Shown here piece by piece: positions 1-9,682 of a stretch of DNA of 64,000 nt. The stretch lies in contig NC_016751.1 in the NCBI RefSeq assembly GCF_000255135.1, forward strand, positions 1,922,001 to 1,986,000, given 5' to 3'. Made by a program: the position numbers and the translations under genes. The notes under the pieces are model-generated. The model worked only from the letters and a program-made list of their open reading frames with translations. It was not told where the DNA came from and did no database searches. The stretch is from Marinitoga piezophila KA3 (GTDB lineage: Bacteria > Thermotogota > Thermotogae > Petrotogales > Petrotogaceae). The first letter of the stretch is position 1, and each line of letters begins with the position of its first letter.

Positions 1-761
1 TTGGATTGGCAATTGATATATTAAAAGAATATGATGCAGATTATATTGCTTCAGGGCATTATGCAATTAGAGAATTTTCTGAAAAATACAATACAGAGGT
101 AATAAAAAAAGGGATCGATGTGTCCAAGGATCAATCTTATTTTCTTGCATATATGAAAAAAGAAGCAATACCACATATTATTTTTCCGAATGGAACTTAT
201 ACAAAAGATGAGATAAGAAAGATAGCAGAAAAATTAGATATAAATATAGCTAAAAAAGTTGATAGTCAGGAATTGTGCTTTATTCCAGATAACGATTATA
301 GAAGATTTTTAAGAGAAAATGGAATAAATGTATCAACAGGTGAAGTGCTTGATTTGGAAGGGAATATAATAGGAGAACATACTGGTTATACCAATTATAC
401 TATAGGTCAAAGAACAGGAATAAAATATTTCAAAAATCCAAATATAAAAATGCATGTGTATAAAATAATTCCAGAAAAAAATCAAATAATAGTAGCTCCA
501 ACAGAAAAGGTTTACTTTAAAGGGCTTATTAGTACGGATTTTGAATTTTTGGTTGATTTTAACGAAATTGAAGCAAGATGTAGAATAAGAAAAAGAAATG
601 AGGAAAAAGATGCATATATAAGAAAAATAGGCGAAAATAAAGTGGAAGTTATATTTAAAGAACCTATTTTTGCTGTAACTCCTGGCCAATTTGCCGTTGT
701 TTATGATAATGAAGGAGTGATTTTAGGAGCAGGTAAAATAGAACAATATCTGGAGGTATGA
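1..761 (+). CDS. mnmA: tRNA-uridine 2-sulfurtransferase MnmA, 3' part
   Basis: This is the C-terminal about 250 residues of MnmA, which makes 2-thiouridine at the wobble position (U34) of tRNAs for Lys, Glu and Gln. The frame is open back to base 1 and reads FGLAID before the first in-frame TTG, so the true start lies upstream of the window. Visible family features are ADYIASGHYA, the SKDQSYFL segment of the central domain, and the second catalytic cysteine in DSQELCFIP. The N-terminal PP-loop and first catalytic cysteine are outside the window. The stop is followed after one base by coaD, so the two are probably co-transcribed. The family assignment is firm; only the extent is unknown. Confidence 0.93.
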   Translation, partial: GLAIDILKEYDADYIASGHYAIREFSEKYNTEVIKKGIDVSKDQSYFLAYMKKEAIPHIIFPNGTYTKDEIRKIAEKLDINIAKKVDSQELCFIPDNDYRRFLRENGINVSTGEVLDLEGNIIGEHTGYTNYTIGQRTGIKYFKNPNIKMHVYKIIPEKNQIIVAPTEKVYFKGLISTDFEFLVDFNEIEARCRIRKRNEEKDAYIRKIGENKVEVIFKEPIFAVTPGQFAVVYDNEGVILGAGKIEQYLEV

Positions 762-762
762 A

Positions 763-1251
763 ATGTTGAAAGCTATATATCCTGGAAGTTTTGATCCCAT
801 TACATATGGTCATATAAATATAATACAAAGAGCAGCGAAAATATTTGATGAATTATATGTTGTGGTTATGCATAATATAAATAAAAAATATTTTTTTGAT
901 TGTGAAGAGAGAATGCAATTAACACGAGAATCATTAAAAGATTATAAAAATATAAAGGTTGAATGTTATGAAGGACTATTAGTAGATTATGCAAAACAGA
1001 AAAATATAAATGTTATTATAAGAGGATTAAGAGCAGTTTCGGATTTTGAATTTGAATTGCAATTGGCAAATTCAAACCGTTCTTTGAATAAAGATATAGA
1101 AATCCTTTTTTTAATGACAGATACAGAATACTCATTTGTATCTTCAACAATTGTAAAAGAGGTTGCGAGATTTAATGGAAATATCTCTCAGTGGGTACCT
1201 AAAAATGTTGAAGAAGCAATATTTAAAAAAATTAGTAATAACAATGTTTAA
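763..1251 (+). CDS. coaD: Phosphopantetheine adenylyltransferase
   Basis: CoaD transfers AMP from ATP to 4'-phosphopantetheine to give dephospho-CoA, the penultimate step of coenzyme A synthesis. The 162 residues match the usual bacterial length of about 160. The N-terminus has GSFDPITYGH, which holds the nucleotidyltransferase T/HxGH motif, and the C-terminal half has IIRGLRAVSDFEFE and the SSTIVKEVA segment that closes over ATP. A ribosome-binding site (ggaggt) sits inside the end of mnmA, and the ATG follows the mnmA stop by one base. Cytoplasmic. Confidence 0.97.
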   Translation: MLKAIYPGSFDPITYGHINIIQRAAKIFDELYVVVMHNINKKYFFDCEERMQLTRESLKDYKNIKVECYEGLLVDYAKQKNINVIIRGLRAVSDFEFELQLANSNRSLNKDIEILFLMTDTEYSFVSSTIVKEVARFNGNISQWVPKNVEEAIFKKISNNNV

Positions 1252-1315
1252 AAAAAGAAAAATAATTGTGTTAAAATAGTTCAGGAAAATAAGATAATAC
1301 TGGGAGGGAATATAA

Positions 1316-1915
1316 ATGGCTATAAGTGCTGCAGAAGTAAAAAAATTAAGAGATGCTACAGGCGCAGGTATGATGGATTGTAAAAAAGCTTTAGAAGAAG
1401 CTAATGGAGATTTTGACAAAGCAGTTGAAATCTTAAGAAAAAAGGGTGCTGCAAAAGCTGCTAAAAAAGCAGGAAGATCAACAGGTGAAGGAATTATTTA
1501 TTCATACATTCACCACAATGAAAGAATTGGTGTATTATTAGAATTGAACTGTGAAACAGATTTTGTTGCAAGAACTGATGAATTCCATGAATTAGCAAAA
1601 CAGATTTCATTACAGATTGCTTCAATGAATCCAAAATGGTTAAAGAAAGAAGATGTTCCTGAAGAAATAATTGCAAAAGAAAAGGAAATTTATGCAGAAG
1701 AAATGAAAAATTCAGGAAAACCAGAACATGTAATTGAAAAAATCGTTGAAAACAAATTAAATAAATTCTTCGAAACAAATTGTTTATTAGAACAGGAATT
1801 TGTATTTGCAGATGAAAAAGGTACAAAGATTAAAGACCTCATTACAAATGCAATTGCAAAAATAGGAGAAAACATAAAAGTATCAAGATTTGTAAGATAC
1901 GAAATAGGTGAATAA
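1316..1915 (+). CDS. tsf: Elongation factor Ts
   Basis: EF-Ts is the nucleotide-exchange factor that reloads EF-Tu with GTP. The N-terminal UBA-like region contains [22 protein letters not shown], and the core has the family segment [15 protein letters not shown]. At 199 residues it is the short form of EF-Ts common in Thermotogota and cyanobacteria, lacking part of the second core subdomain. The ATG has a good upstream gggagg. It is followed by a strong terminator at 1921-1948. No rpsB lies directly upstream, unlike in many bacteria where rpsB-tsf are paired. Confidence 0.97.
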   Translation: MAISAAEVKKLRDATGAGMMDCKKALEEANGDFDKAVEILRKKGAAKAAKKAGRSTGEGIIYSYIHHNERIGVLLELNCETDFVARTDEFHELAKQISLQIASMNPKWLKKEDVPEEIIAKEKEIYAEEMKNSGKPEHVIEKIVENKLNKFFETNCLLEQEFVFADEKGTKIKDLITNAIAKIGENIKVSRFVRYEIGE

Positions 1916-1920
1916 TATAT

Positions 1921-1948
1921 AGGGTGGTCTTTGTCCACCCTTTTTTTT
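1921..1948 (+). terminator. Rho-independent terminator after tsf
   Basis: GGGTGG, a 7-base loop and CCACCC are followed by eight T. It separates tsf from pyrH. Confidence 0.9.
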
Positions 1949-1968
1949 GAGAAAAAGGGGGAAGGAGT

Positions 1969-2667
1969 ATGTATAAGCGAATATTATTAAAGCTCAGTGG
2001 TGAAGTGTTATCCGGTGAGGATAAAAAAGGTTTTGATGAAAAGGCGCTTGAGTATCTTTCTAATGAAATAAAAAAGGTTGTTCAACATGGAATTAAGCTT
2101 GGAATGGTAATTGGAGCAGGAAATTTATTTAGAGGAAGAGAGTTGCAGGATGTAACTAATAGTATAGGTGACCATATTGGAATGTTAGGGACAGTAATAA
2201 ATGCCCTTTATTTAAAAGATTACTTTGAGAAAAAAGGAATTAAAACTGTAGTTGTATCTCAAATTGTTAATCTTCCATCTGTAAGAATTATACATTATGA
2301 CGATATAGAATTATACTTTAATGCTGGATATGTGGTAATTTTTGCAGGTGGAACATCAAATCCATTCTTTACAACAGATACCGCAGCTGCATTAAGAGCA
2401 GTTGAAATGAAAGCAGATGTTTTGATAAAGGCTACAAAGGTTGATGGTATTTATGATAGAGATCCTAAAAAGTTTAAAGATGCGAAAAAATATAGTAGAA
2501 TTACTTATGATGATGCAATAAATCTTGGGCTTAAAATAATGGATACAGAGGCGTTTTCCATATGTAAAAGATATCATATGCCTATAATAGTATTAAATTT
2601 CTTTAAAGAAGGTAATTTACTTGAAGCATTATCAAACAATAGAGTTGGCACATTTGTCAAACCCTGA
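1969..2667 (+). CDS. pyrH: UMP kinase
   Basis: PyrH phosphorylates UMP to UDP and belongs to the amino-acid-kinase fold. The 232 residues are the usual length. The N-terminal KRILLKLSGE is the phosphate-binding strand/loop; GAGNLFRG and AGGTSNPFFTTDTAA are nucleotide and substrate contacts, and KATKVDGIYDRDP is the family's ATP-site motif. The start is preceded by ggaaggag. It lies between tsf and eno; a terminator precedes it and no clear promoter was found, so its expression may depend on read-through. Confidence 0.97.
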   Translation: MYKRILLKLSGEVLSGEDKKGFDEKALEYLSNEIKKVVQHGIKLGMVIGAGNLFRGRELQDVTNSIGDHIGMLGTVINALYLKDYFEKKGIKTVVVSQIVNLPSVRIIHYDDIELYFNAGYVVIFAGGTSNPFFTTDTAAALRAVEMKADVLIKATKVDGIYDRDPKKFKDAKKYSRITYDDAINLGLKIMDTEAFSICKRYHMPIIVLNFFKEGNLLEALSNNRVGTFVKP

Positions 2668-2693
2668 TAAATAAATGCATTTTTTATAATTGA

Positions 2694-4001
<1,308 letters not shown>

Positions 4002-4014
4002 TTTATTAAAAATC

Positions 4015-4042
4015 AAGGCAGCCTGTTAAGGCTGCCTTTTTC
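4015..4042. terminator. Bidirectional terminator between eno and the sensor gene
   Basis: GGCAGCC/GGCTGCC stem with a 6-base loop, an A-rich 5' flank and a T-run on the 3' side, so it can serve both convergent units. Confidence 0.88.
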
Positions 4043-4044
4043 AT

Positions 4045-5745
4045 TTAATACATATCTTTAAAATCTTCCCATTCAGTATTTAAAATAAGTTCAATCTCAG
4101 AAAAAAGTTTCTTTTTTCTGCTTGGATATTTTGAAAGTTTTGAATACATGAATTTTGGAAAGTTTTCATTGAATTCCCCGATTATTGTTAGATAATCTAT
4201 TAATTCTTTGTTATAATTAAAATCAAAAGTATTTAAGAAAATTAGATTATTTTTGTATTTAAATATATAACTCCTGAAAAATAGAGGATCTTTTAGGTAA
4301 ATATATTCATTCTGGAATTTTGCAATTAAAATAGAAGAAAATTCATATGAAAGATAATAATCATAAAAACTTTCAAAATCATAAATCTTTCCTATTTTTT
4401 TCTCAAGTGAATTTAACATAAAAATGATACCGTCTTTAAAGAGATTATATTCCAATTGACTCATGGGATTTTCTTTTATGATTATAAATCCATCGGTATC
4501 AACGAATTTTCGATTAAATTCATATATATAAGTATTTTTTGATTCCATGATTAGAGAGATTGATTCATTGCTTATAGTATAATTTGGCGAATTAAATAAA
4601 ATCCATGAAAGATAATTTATATTAAATGCAGATTTTTTAAATAATGAAATAAAGATAATATCGCCATATATGTCAGAAATTTTATAAATTATATCTGATA
4701 TATCCTTTGGATAATATATTTCTTTAAATAATAAACCTTCTAATTTTTTAATATTATTAAGAGTCGGCATTAATTCATTATAAGAATTTAACTCTAAAAT
4801 CTCTGTAAGATTTAATAATTCTTTTGAAATATATTGACTATATCTAAAATATGATTTAAGCCATACATTTAAAATAGCAACAAAAAATATAGTAATAGCC
4901 ATAACATATATAATTGAGAATGTAAAAAATCTGGATTTGTTATATACAGTGATTAAATATGTTGAATTTGAAAAATCTACATTTTTAATAAAATAGGCAA
5001 TACCATTGTAATTTAAGACTATATTTTCTAAATTTTTTCCCAGAAAAATCTTAGAGTATATAAAATATGGAAGTTTTTTTGAAGGATACATAAGATTTGT
5101 TTCTGAATCAACAATTATCATATCCATTTCTTCTGTATTTTCGATTAATGTATTTAACAAAGAAAAATCAAAATTAAATTCAAAAATAATATATCCAATG
5201 GGTGTTTGAGATGTATCATATAATATAGAGGAGATATAAAATTTTAATTTTCCGTTTTTCTCAAATAGATTTGAAAAAACAAAATCAGAAGAGGTTTTTT
5301 CAAGTTTTTCAAGCGAATTATTAAAAGCGGTATAGTTTGAAATACTTTTTGTTTCCTGGAAAATAAAGTTTTTATTAAAATCTGTAATATAGATATTACC
5401 TGTAAAATTTATTATACTTTTTTTCTCTTTAATATATAGATCAAGATTTTTGTATAATCTTGAGTAGTTTTCATAATCGATAATAATTTCATTTGATTTC
5501 ATATTTGAGAGTATTTTTGCGTAACTACTTATTTTTATATCATTTTTAAATGTATTTATGAAATTTATATATCTGTTTTTATATTCTTTTATAAAATTTA
5601 TACCAATAACAGAAGAACGGTTGACGATGTTTTCAACCGTTCTATTTATAAACTGAATATTTGAATATAATATTATTAAATATGTTGCTGCAAAAAATAT
5701 TAAACTTACTATAAAAAAGTTTTTAAAAAGTTTTGAATCTTCCAT
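4045..5745 (-). CDS. Two-pass membrane sensor protein with a divergent cytoplasmic region
   Basis: I do not recognise a named family. The 566 residues have a membrane segment at about 10-31, an extracytoplasmic region of about 240 residues, and a second membrane segment at about 273-296. That is the layout of Cache-type sensors, and the outer part (for example TPIGYIIFEFNFDF and MDMIIVDSETNLMYPS) looks like a double-Cache fold. The cytoplasmic part (about 300-566) has no H-box, GGDEF, EAL, HD-GYP or chemoreceptor hairpin that I can see. Residues about 345-480 read like a GAF-type domain, and the tail ends with SKLSKYPSRKKK, loosely like the end of a GGDEF domain. It is the last gene after the M42 cluster, 25 bases downstream, so it may be in the same transcript. 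Function unknown. Confidence 0.7.
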   Translation of the reverse strand: MEDSKLFKNFFIVSLIFFAATYLIILYSNIQFINRTVENIVNRSSVIGINFIKEYKNRYINFINTFKNDIKISSYAKILSNMKSNEIIIDYENYSRLYKNLDLYIKEKKSIINFTGNIYITDFNKNFIFQETKSISNYTAFNNSLEKLEKTSSDFVFSNLFEKNGKLKFYISSILYDTSQTPIGYIIFEFNFDFSLLNTLIENTEEMDMIIVDSETNLMYPSKKLPYFIYSKIFLGKNLENIVLNYNGIAYFIKNVDFSNSTYLITVYNKSRFFTFSIIYVMAITIFFVAILNVWLKSYFRYSQYISKELLNLTEILELNSYNELMPTLNNIKKLEGLLFKEIYYPKDISDIIYKISDIYGDIIFISLFKKSAFNINYLSWILFNSPNYTISNESISLIMESKNTYIYEFNRKFVDTDGFIIIKENPMSQLEYNLFKDGIIFMLNSLEKKIGKIYDFESFYDYYLSYEFSSILIAKFQNEYIYLKDPLFFRSYIFKYKNNLIFLNTFDFNYNKELIDYLTIIGEFNENFPKFMYSKLSKYPSRKKKLFSEIELILNTEWEDFKDMY

Positions 5746-5770
5746 TTAATCACCAGATTTAAGAGTATTT

Positions 5771-6775
5771 TTACAAACTATTATTAGCCAATGCAACAAG
5801 GAATTTTACTGTTTCTTCAACATCAAACATTGAAACCATTTCATGAGGTGTATGTATATATCTTGTAGGAATTGAAATTGTACCTGATGGAATTCCTGAT
5901 TTTGTTAATTGATAACCGGCAGCATTTGTTCCCCCAAAAATTAAAACTTCCATCTGATGTTTAATATTTTCCTTTTTAGCTATTTTCTTAAGGTGTTCAA
6001 CTACCACTCTGTCACTTACTGTAGCAGAATCTTTAACCTTTATTGTTGGACCTTCGTCCAGCTTCATAGAAATTCTTTTAAAGTACTTTGGTGTATCAGA
6101 AGATGCTGTAACATCAACAGCAATTGCCATATCCACATCATAATTAAATCCAGCAACAGAAGCTCCAATTAATCCCACTTCTTCCTGAACTGAAAATACA
6201 AATATTACATTATTTTCTGGTTTATCAAGCTTTTTAATAGTTTCAATTAATGCTACACAACCAATTCTATCATCAAGAGATTTTGAAACTACCTTATCTC
6301 CAAGATCATTAAAATGTGCATAATATGTTCCAAATGTTCCAATTGGTGTTTTTTCTTCAGCCTCTTCTCTTGATTTAAAGCCAAGATCAACATATAATAC
6401 ATCAAAAGTGAGATTTGTTTGATTTTTTGAATATTCTTCAACAGTTTCTCCTTCAAATCCAACAACACCCACATAACCGTTAAACTGAACCATTGCTCCA
6501 ATTAATACCCTTGGATTTACCCCGCCAACAGGTTCTATCCTTAAGAAACCATCATCTGTAATATGAGTAACAACAAGTCCTATTTCATCCATATGTGCAT
6601 CAAATAAAATTGTTTTATCTCCTGTTCCCTTTTTTATAGCAATTAAATTTCCAAGTTTGTCAACATCTATTTCATCTACATAATCCTTTATTTCTTCAAT
6701 AATAGCTTCTCTTATTTTATCTTCTCTTCCACTTGGTGAAGTTATTTCAGTTAATTTTTTTATTAATTCTTTCAT
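5771..6775 (-). CDS. M42 family metallopeptidase, copy 1 (TET-type aminopeptidase)
   Basis: M42 enzymes are cytoplasmic dinuclear-metal aminopeptidases that usually form dodecameric tetrahedra and trim short peptides. At 334 residues it is full length. The metal ligands and catalytic residues are visible: H61 and D63 in DAHMDEIG, SLDDRIG, the catalytic pair in QEEVGLIG, DVTAS, and the final histidine in TRYIHTPHEM. It is the third of three tandem paralogues and its start overlaps the preceding gene's stop by one base. Exact substrate preference (acidic, hydrophobic or basic N-terminal residue) cannot be read from sequence by eye. Confidence 0.95.
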   Translation of the reverse strand: MKELIKKLTEITSPSGREDKIREAIIEEIKDYVDEIDVDKLGNLIAIKKGTGDKTILFDAHMDEIGLVVTHITDDGFLRIEPVGGVNPRVLIGAMVQFNGYVGVVGFEGETVEEYSKNQTNLTFDVLYVDLGFKSREEAEEKTPIGTFGTYYAHFNDLGDKVVSKSLDDRIGCVALIETIKKLDKPENNVIFVFSVQEEVGLIGASVAGFNYDVDMAIAVDVTASSDTPKYFKRISMKLDEGPTIKVKDSATVSDRVVVEHLKKIAKKENIKHQMEVLIFGGTNAAGYQLTKSGIPSGTISIPTRYIHTPHEMVSMFDVEETVKFLVALANNSL

Positions 6776-7809
6776 TAAATAATCCTCCCTTCAAAGATTA
6801 AAAGTTCAACAAGTTTATAAGCATTTATATAATCATTTACATCTATGATTGTATTTGGCGAGTGAATATATCTTGAAGGAACAGCCAATATACCAGAAGG
6901 AATACCATCCAATGTAGTGGCAAGTCTTCTTGCGTCTGTTCCACCAGCAGTCCTCATCTTAAATTGTAACTTTATATTATTTTCTTTTGCCAGAGAAACA
7001 ATCTTTTCAAATATTTCTTTTGATAAAACAACTCCAGAATGCATAAAGAATGTAGCAGGTCCATTTCCAAGATGAGTAGCCCATTTATCCTCATCGAGCA
7101 ATGGAAAATCCCCTGCCGTTGTACCTTCAAGAACAAGAGCAACATCAGGTTTTATCTGATAAGCTGCAACACCGCTTCCCCTGAGTCCAACCTCTTCCTG
7201 AACAACAAAAGCGAAATATGTATCATATTGAGGTTTTCCTTCTTTTTCAATCTTATCAATAAGGTTTAACATTAACGCACAACCTGCTCTGTCATCAAAA
7301 GCCTTTGAAACAGCTCTGTCTCCTTCTATATAAAATTTTGTATCAAAAGTTACCATATCTCCAACCTTTATTTTTTTCTTTGCTTCTTCTTTGCTTAAAC
7401 CAGTATAAACCTTAAATTGTGAATAGTCAGGTTTTGCTTTTCTTTCTTCAGGCTTCTGAAGATGTATGGGTTTTACCTGTATTACTCCAGGTATTTCGCC
7501 ATTAACCAACAATCTTTGTGAAAATACAACTCTTGGGTCAACTCCACCTACCGGAGAAATATGAAAAGTTCCATCATCATTAACCTTTGTAACCATAAAA
7601 CCAACTTCATCCATATGAGCAAGAACCATAATCTTTTTTGAAGAATCCTTGCCGGAAACCTTAGCTATAAGATTTCCCATAACATCTATATGATATTCAT
7701 CAACTTTATCTTTAATTTTTTCGATTATATATTCTCTTACTTTATCTTCTTTTCCGGAAATTCCTGGTAATTCAGTTATTTCTGGAAGATATTTTAGAAG
7801 TTCATTCAT
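6775..7809 (-). CDS. M42 family metallopeptidase, copy 2
   Basis: This is the second M42 paralogue. Metal and catalytic motifs are complete: VLAHMDEVGFMVT, KAFDDRAGCA, QEEVGLRG, LEGTTAGD, and SRYIHSPN at the C-terminus. I place the start at the ATG at 7809 (344 residues) rather than an in-frame GTG at 7818, because the ribosome-binding sequence gaaggtg overlaps that GTG and is correctly spaced for the ATG. With this start it overlaps the end of copy 3 by eight bases, so the three are translationally coupled. The paralogues differ widely in sequence, which suggests complementary specificity or mixed complexes. Confidence 0.94.
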   Translation of the reverse strand: MNELLKYLPEITELPGISGKEDKVREYIIEKIKDKVDEYHIDVMGNLIAKVSGKDSSKKIMVLAHMDEVGFMVTKVNDDGTFHISPVGGVDPRVVFSQRLLVNGEIPGVIQVKPIHLQKPEERKAKPDYSQFKVYTGLSKEEAKKKIKVGDMVTFDTKFYIEGDRAVSKAFDDRAGCALMLNLIDKIEKEGKPQYDTYFAFVVQEEVGLRGSGVAAYQIKPDVALVLEGTTAGDFPLLDEDKWATHLGNGPATFFMHSGVVLSKEIFEKIVSLAKENNIKLQFKMRTAGGTDARRLATTLDGIPSGILAVPSRYIHSPNTIIDVNDYINAYKLVELLIFEGRII

Positions 7810-8836
7810 TATTTTCACCTTCTTCTAAATAATTAGCAATATAATTTGCTATTAATATAGCTGACGTATCTATATCAGAAGGATCTACAACCTCTGCGGA
7901 AGAATGCATATTTAATATTGGTATTGAAATAAGAATAGTTTTAACTCCTTCTTTTACTATCTGTACAATATCAGATTCTGTTCCACTTCTCATTGGAGCA
8001 GGTTCAAGTTGATGATTAATTCCATATTTCTTTGCTGTATCAATCATTTTTTGAGTCTCTTCATTATGCATACTTGGGCCAAGCGCGATAGCTGGACCTT
8101 TGCCCATTTCAACCTTTTCATAATATGGAGGTATATCGCTACCAAAGGTAACGTCTATAACTATTCCAATTTCAGGAGCAATATCCTCAGCAGTTCTTTT
8201 TGCTCCTTTCAAACCAATTTCTTCACCCTGATTAAAGAGGAAATATATGCTTTTTCCTTCAAGATTAAATTTCTTTAATTCTTCAAGTGTTTTTAATAAT
8301 ACAACACATCCAACTCTGTTATCTAAAGCTTTACCGGAAATTTTTCCGTTTAATTCTATAGCTTCAATATCTACAGTTCCAATATCTCCAACCTCAATGT
8401 CTTTGGTTCCACCAGAAATCGAAAAATCTATATAGATATTATCAAAATCTGGCGAAGAAGAACGATGTTGAGGTTTTTGAAGATGCGGAGCTAACATTCC
8501 AACGACACCAATTTTTTCTCCATTTTCTGTTTTGAATTTTACGCGTTTTGAAATTAATGTTCTTGGATCCACACCTCCAATAGTGTGAACCATTGCAAAT
8601 TGCTCATCGACAATTTTGGTAATAACGATACCAATTTCGTCCATGTGTGCAAATAATGCAAATCTTTTTTCTCCATTACCAAGCTTTAAACCAAGAGAAC
8701 CCTTTCCTGCATCAAAAATCTCTACATCTGTAGAGATTTTTTTTGCATATTCTATAATTTTTTCCTTAACAGGATTCTCATACATGGATACCCCGAAAGC
8801 GTTGCTCAAATCCTTTAAAATCTCTCCTGTTTTCAT
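7802..8836 (-). CDS. M42 family metallopeptidase, copy 3
   Basis: This is the first M42 gene of the transcript, 344 residues. It carries FAHMDEIGIVIT, KALDNRVGCVV (asparagine in place of the second aspartate of the DD pair seen in the other two copies), NQGEEIGLKG, VIDVTFGSD and NMHSSAEVVD. The catalytic glutamates and metal ligands appear intact; the D-to-N change is next to the bridging aspartate, not the ligand itself. A gagggat ribosome-binding site precedes the ATG. It sits directly downstream of minC with a 12-base gap. Confidence 0.94.
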   Translation of the reverse strand: MKTGEILKDLSNAFGVSMYENPVKEKIIEYAKKISTDVEIFDAGKGSLGLKLGNGEKRFALFAHMDEIGIVITKIVDEQFAMVHTIGGVDPRTLISKRVKFKTENGEKIGVVGMLAPHLQKPQHRSSSPDFDNIYIDFSISGGTKDIEVGDIGTVDIEAIELNGKISGKALDNRVGCVVLLKTLEELKKFNLEGKSIYFLFNQGEEIGLKGAKRTAEDIAPEIGIVIDVTFGSDIPPYYEKVEMGKGPAIALGPSMHNEETQKMIDTAKKYGINHQLEPAPMRSGTESDIVQIVKEGVKTILISIPILNMHSSAEVVDPSDIDTSAILIANYIANYLEEGENNE

Positions 8837-8848
8837 TTTATCCCTCCA

Positions 8849-9460
8849 TTATAATTCAATAGGTTCCACACTAATTTGATCATCATCGTAATGTATAGAA
8901 ACCGGACCCTGAGGCCAGGCATAATTATTTAAAACTATTCCTGATATTTCAACAAGTGGAGAATCCATTTCTGCTGCTACAATAAAGGTATTCTTTTTTT
9001 GAGTCATACCCACTCTAACAGTGCCTTTTACCTTTCCGAATACAATAACGCTTCCCCCGGCTCTAATTTCTGCCCCCTGATTTACATTGCCAAATATTAT
9101 TATATCACCGGGATTATCTAAAATCTGTCCTGAACGTACATGTTTTTTATAAATATTTGTAGCACTTAATCTAAATTCTTTCTTCTTCTTTTTTACCTCG
9201 GGAAGGTCTTCAAAATATGCACCTAATAATTGTAGCTTTTTTTCTTTTGCGATTTTACCTATTTTAGGAACAATAGAATACATTTCTGGATTTTTAATTA
9301 ATACATAAAAACCGTCACCTTCTGAGAAAAAATTGCTTAATTTATCCAAGTTAACAGAAAGTTCTTCTAGAAGTTGCTTTTGAGTAACGTTTGATTCCAT
9401 GAAAAAAATGATGTCTCCATCGATAAACTTAGGATAGACAAACTCTTTATTTGACGTCAT
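8849..9460 (-). CDS. minC: Septum site-determining protein MinC
   Basis: MinC inhibits FtsZ polymerisation away from midcell and is positioned by MinD. The 203 residues comprise an N-terminal FtsZ-inhibiting domain (about 1-100) and a C-terminal right-handed beta-helix. The helix is recognised by the repeating glycine turns LDNPGDIIIFGNVNQGAEIRAGG split over about 115-140 and VIVFGKVKGTVRVG, followed by the tail that binds MinD. It is first in the minus-strand unit with the M42 genes; the combination of minC with M42 peptidases is also known from Thermotoga. minD is not in the window. Confidence 0.92.
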   Translation of the reverse strand: MTSNKEFVYPKFIDGDIIFFMESNVTQKQLLEELSVNLDKLSNFFSEGDGFYVLIKNPEMYSIVPKIGKIAKEKKLQLLGAYFEDLPEVKKKKKEFRLSATNIYKKHVRSGQILDNPGDIIIFGNVNQGAEIRAGGSVIVFGKVKGTVRVGMTQKKNTFIVAAEMDSPLVEISGIVLNNYAWPQGPVSIHYDDDQISVEPIEL

Positions 9461-9682
9461 ATAAAAACCTCCCGTAAAAAATAATTAATCTCTATATACT
9501 ATAATAACATATAAATGAAGCTAATTCCAATTTATTATTCTTAATATAAGATTGATAATCCTTAATTATTGCCTGAATTTAGCTTTTATTGCTGATTTTT
9601 TTATTAGAAAAATAGTGAAAAATATTGTAAAATATATTATGGTTTCTGAAAAATAAATTCATTAATCCATTGGAGGTGCATT
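9461..9682. promoter_or_regulatory. Divergent intergenic region minC / methylmalonyl-CoA mutase
   Basis: The 222 bases are AT-rich and must hold promoters for both directions. For the mcm operon a weak candidate is TTAGAA (9604-9609), an 18-base spacer and TAAAAT (9628-9633). For minC a weak candidate -10 (TAGTAT) reads on the minus strand near 9497-9502. I saw no cobalamin-riboswitch B12 box ahead of the B12-dependent mutase. Confidence 0.35.

Noticed and set aside
1266-1295. TTGTGT-18-TAAGAT as a tsf promoter
   Set aside because: It would leave a leader of only about 13 bases overlapping the ribosome-binding site; the boxes are weak.
9461-9682. Possible cobalamin riboswitch before the B12-dependent mutase
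   Set aside because: No B12-box sequence or suitable stems were visible in the 222-base gap.
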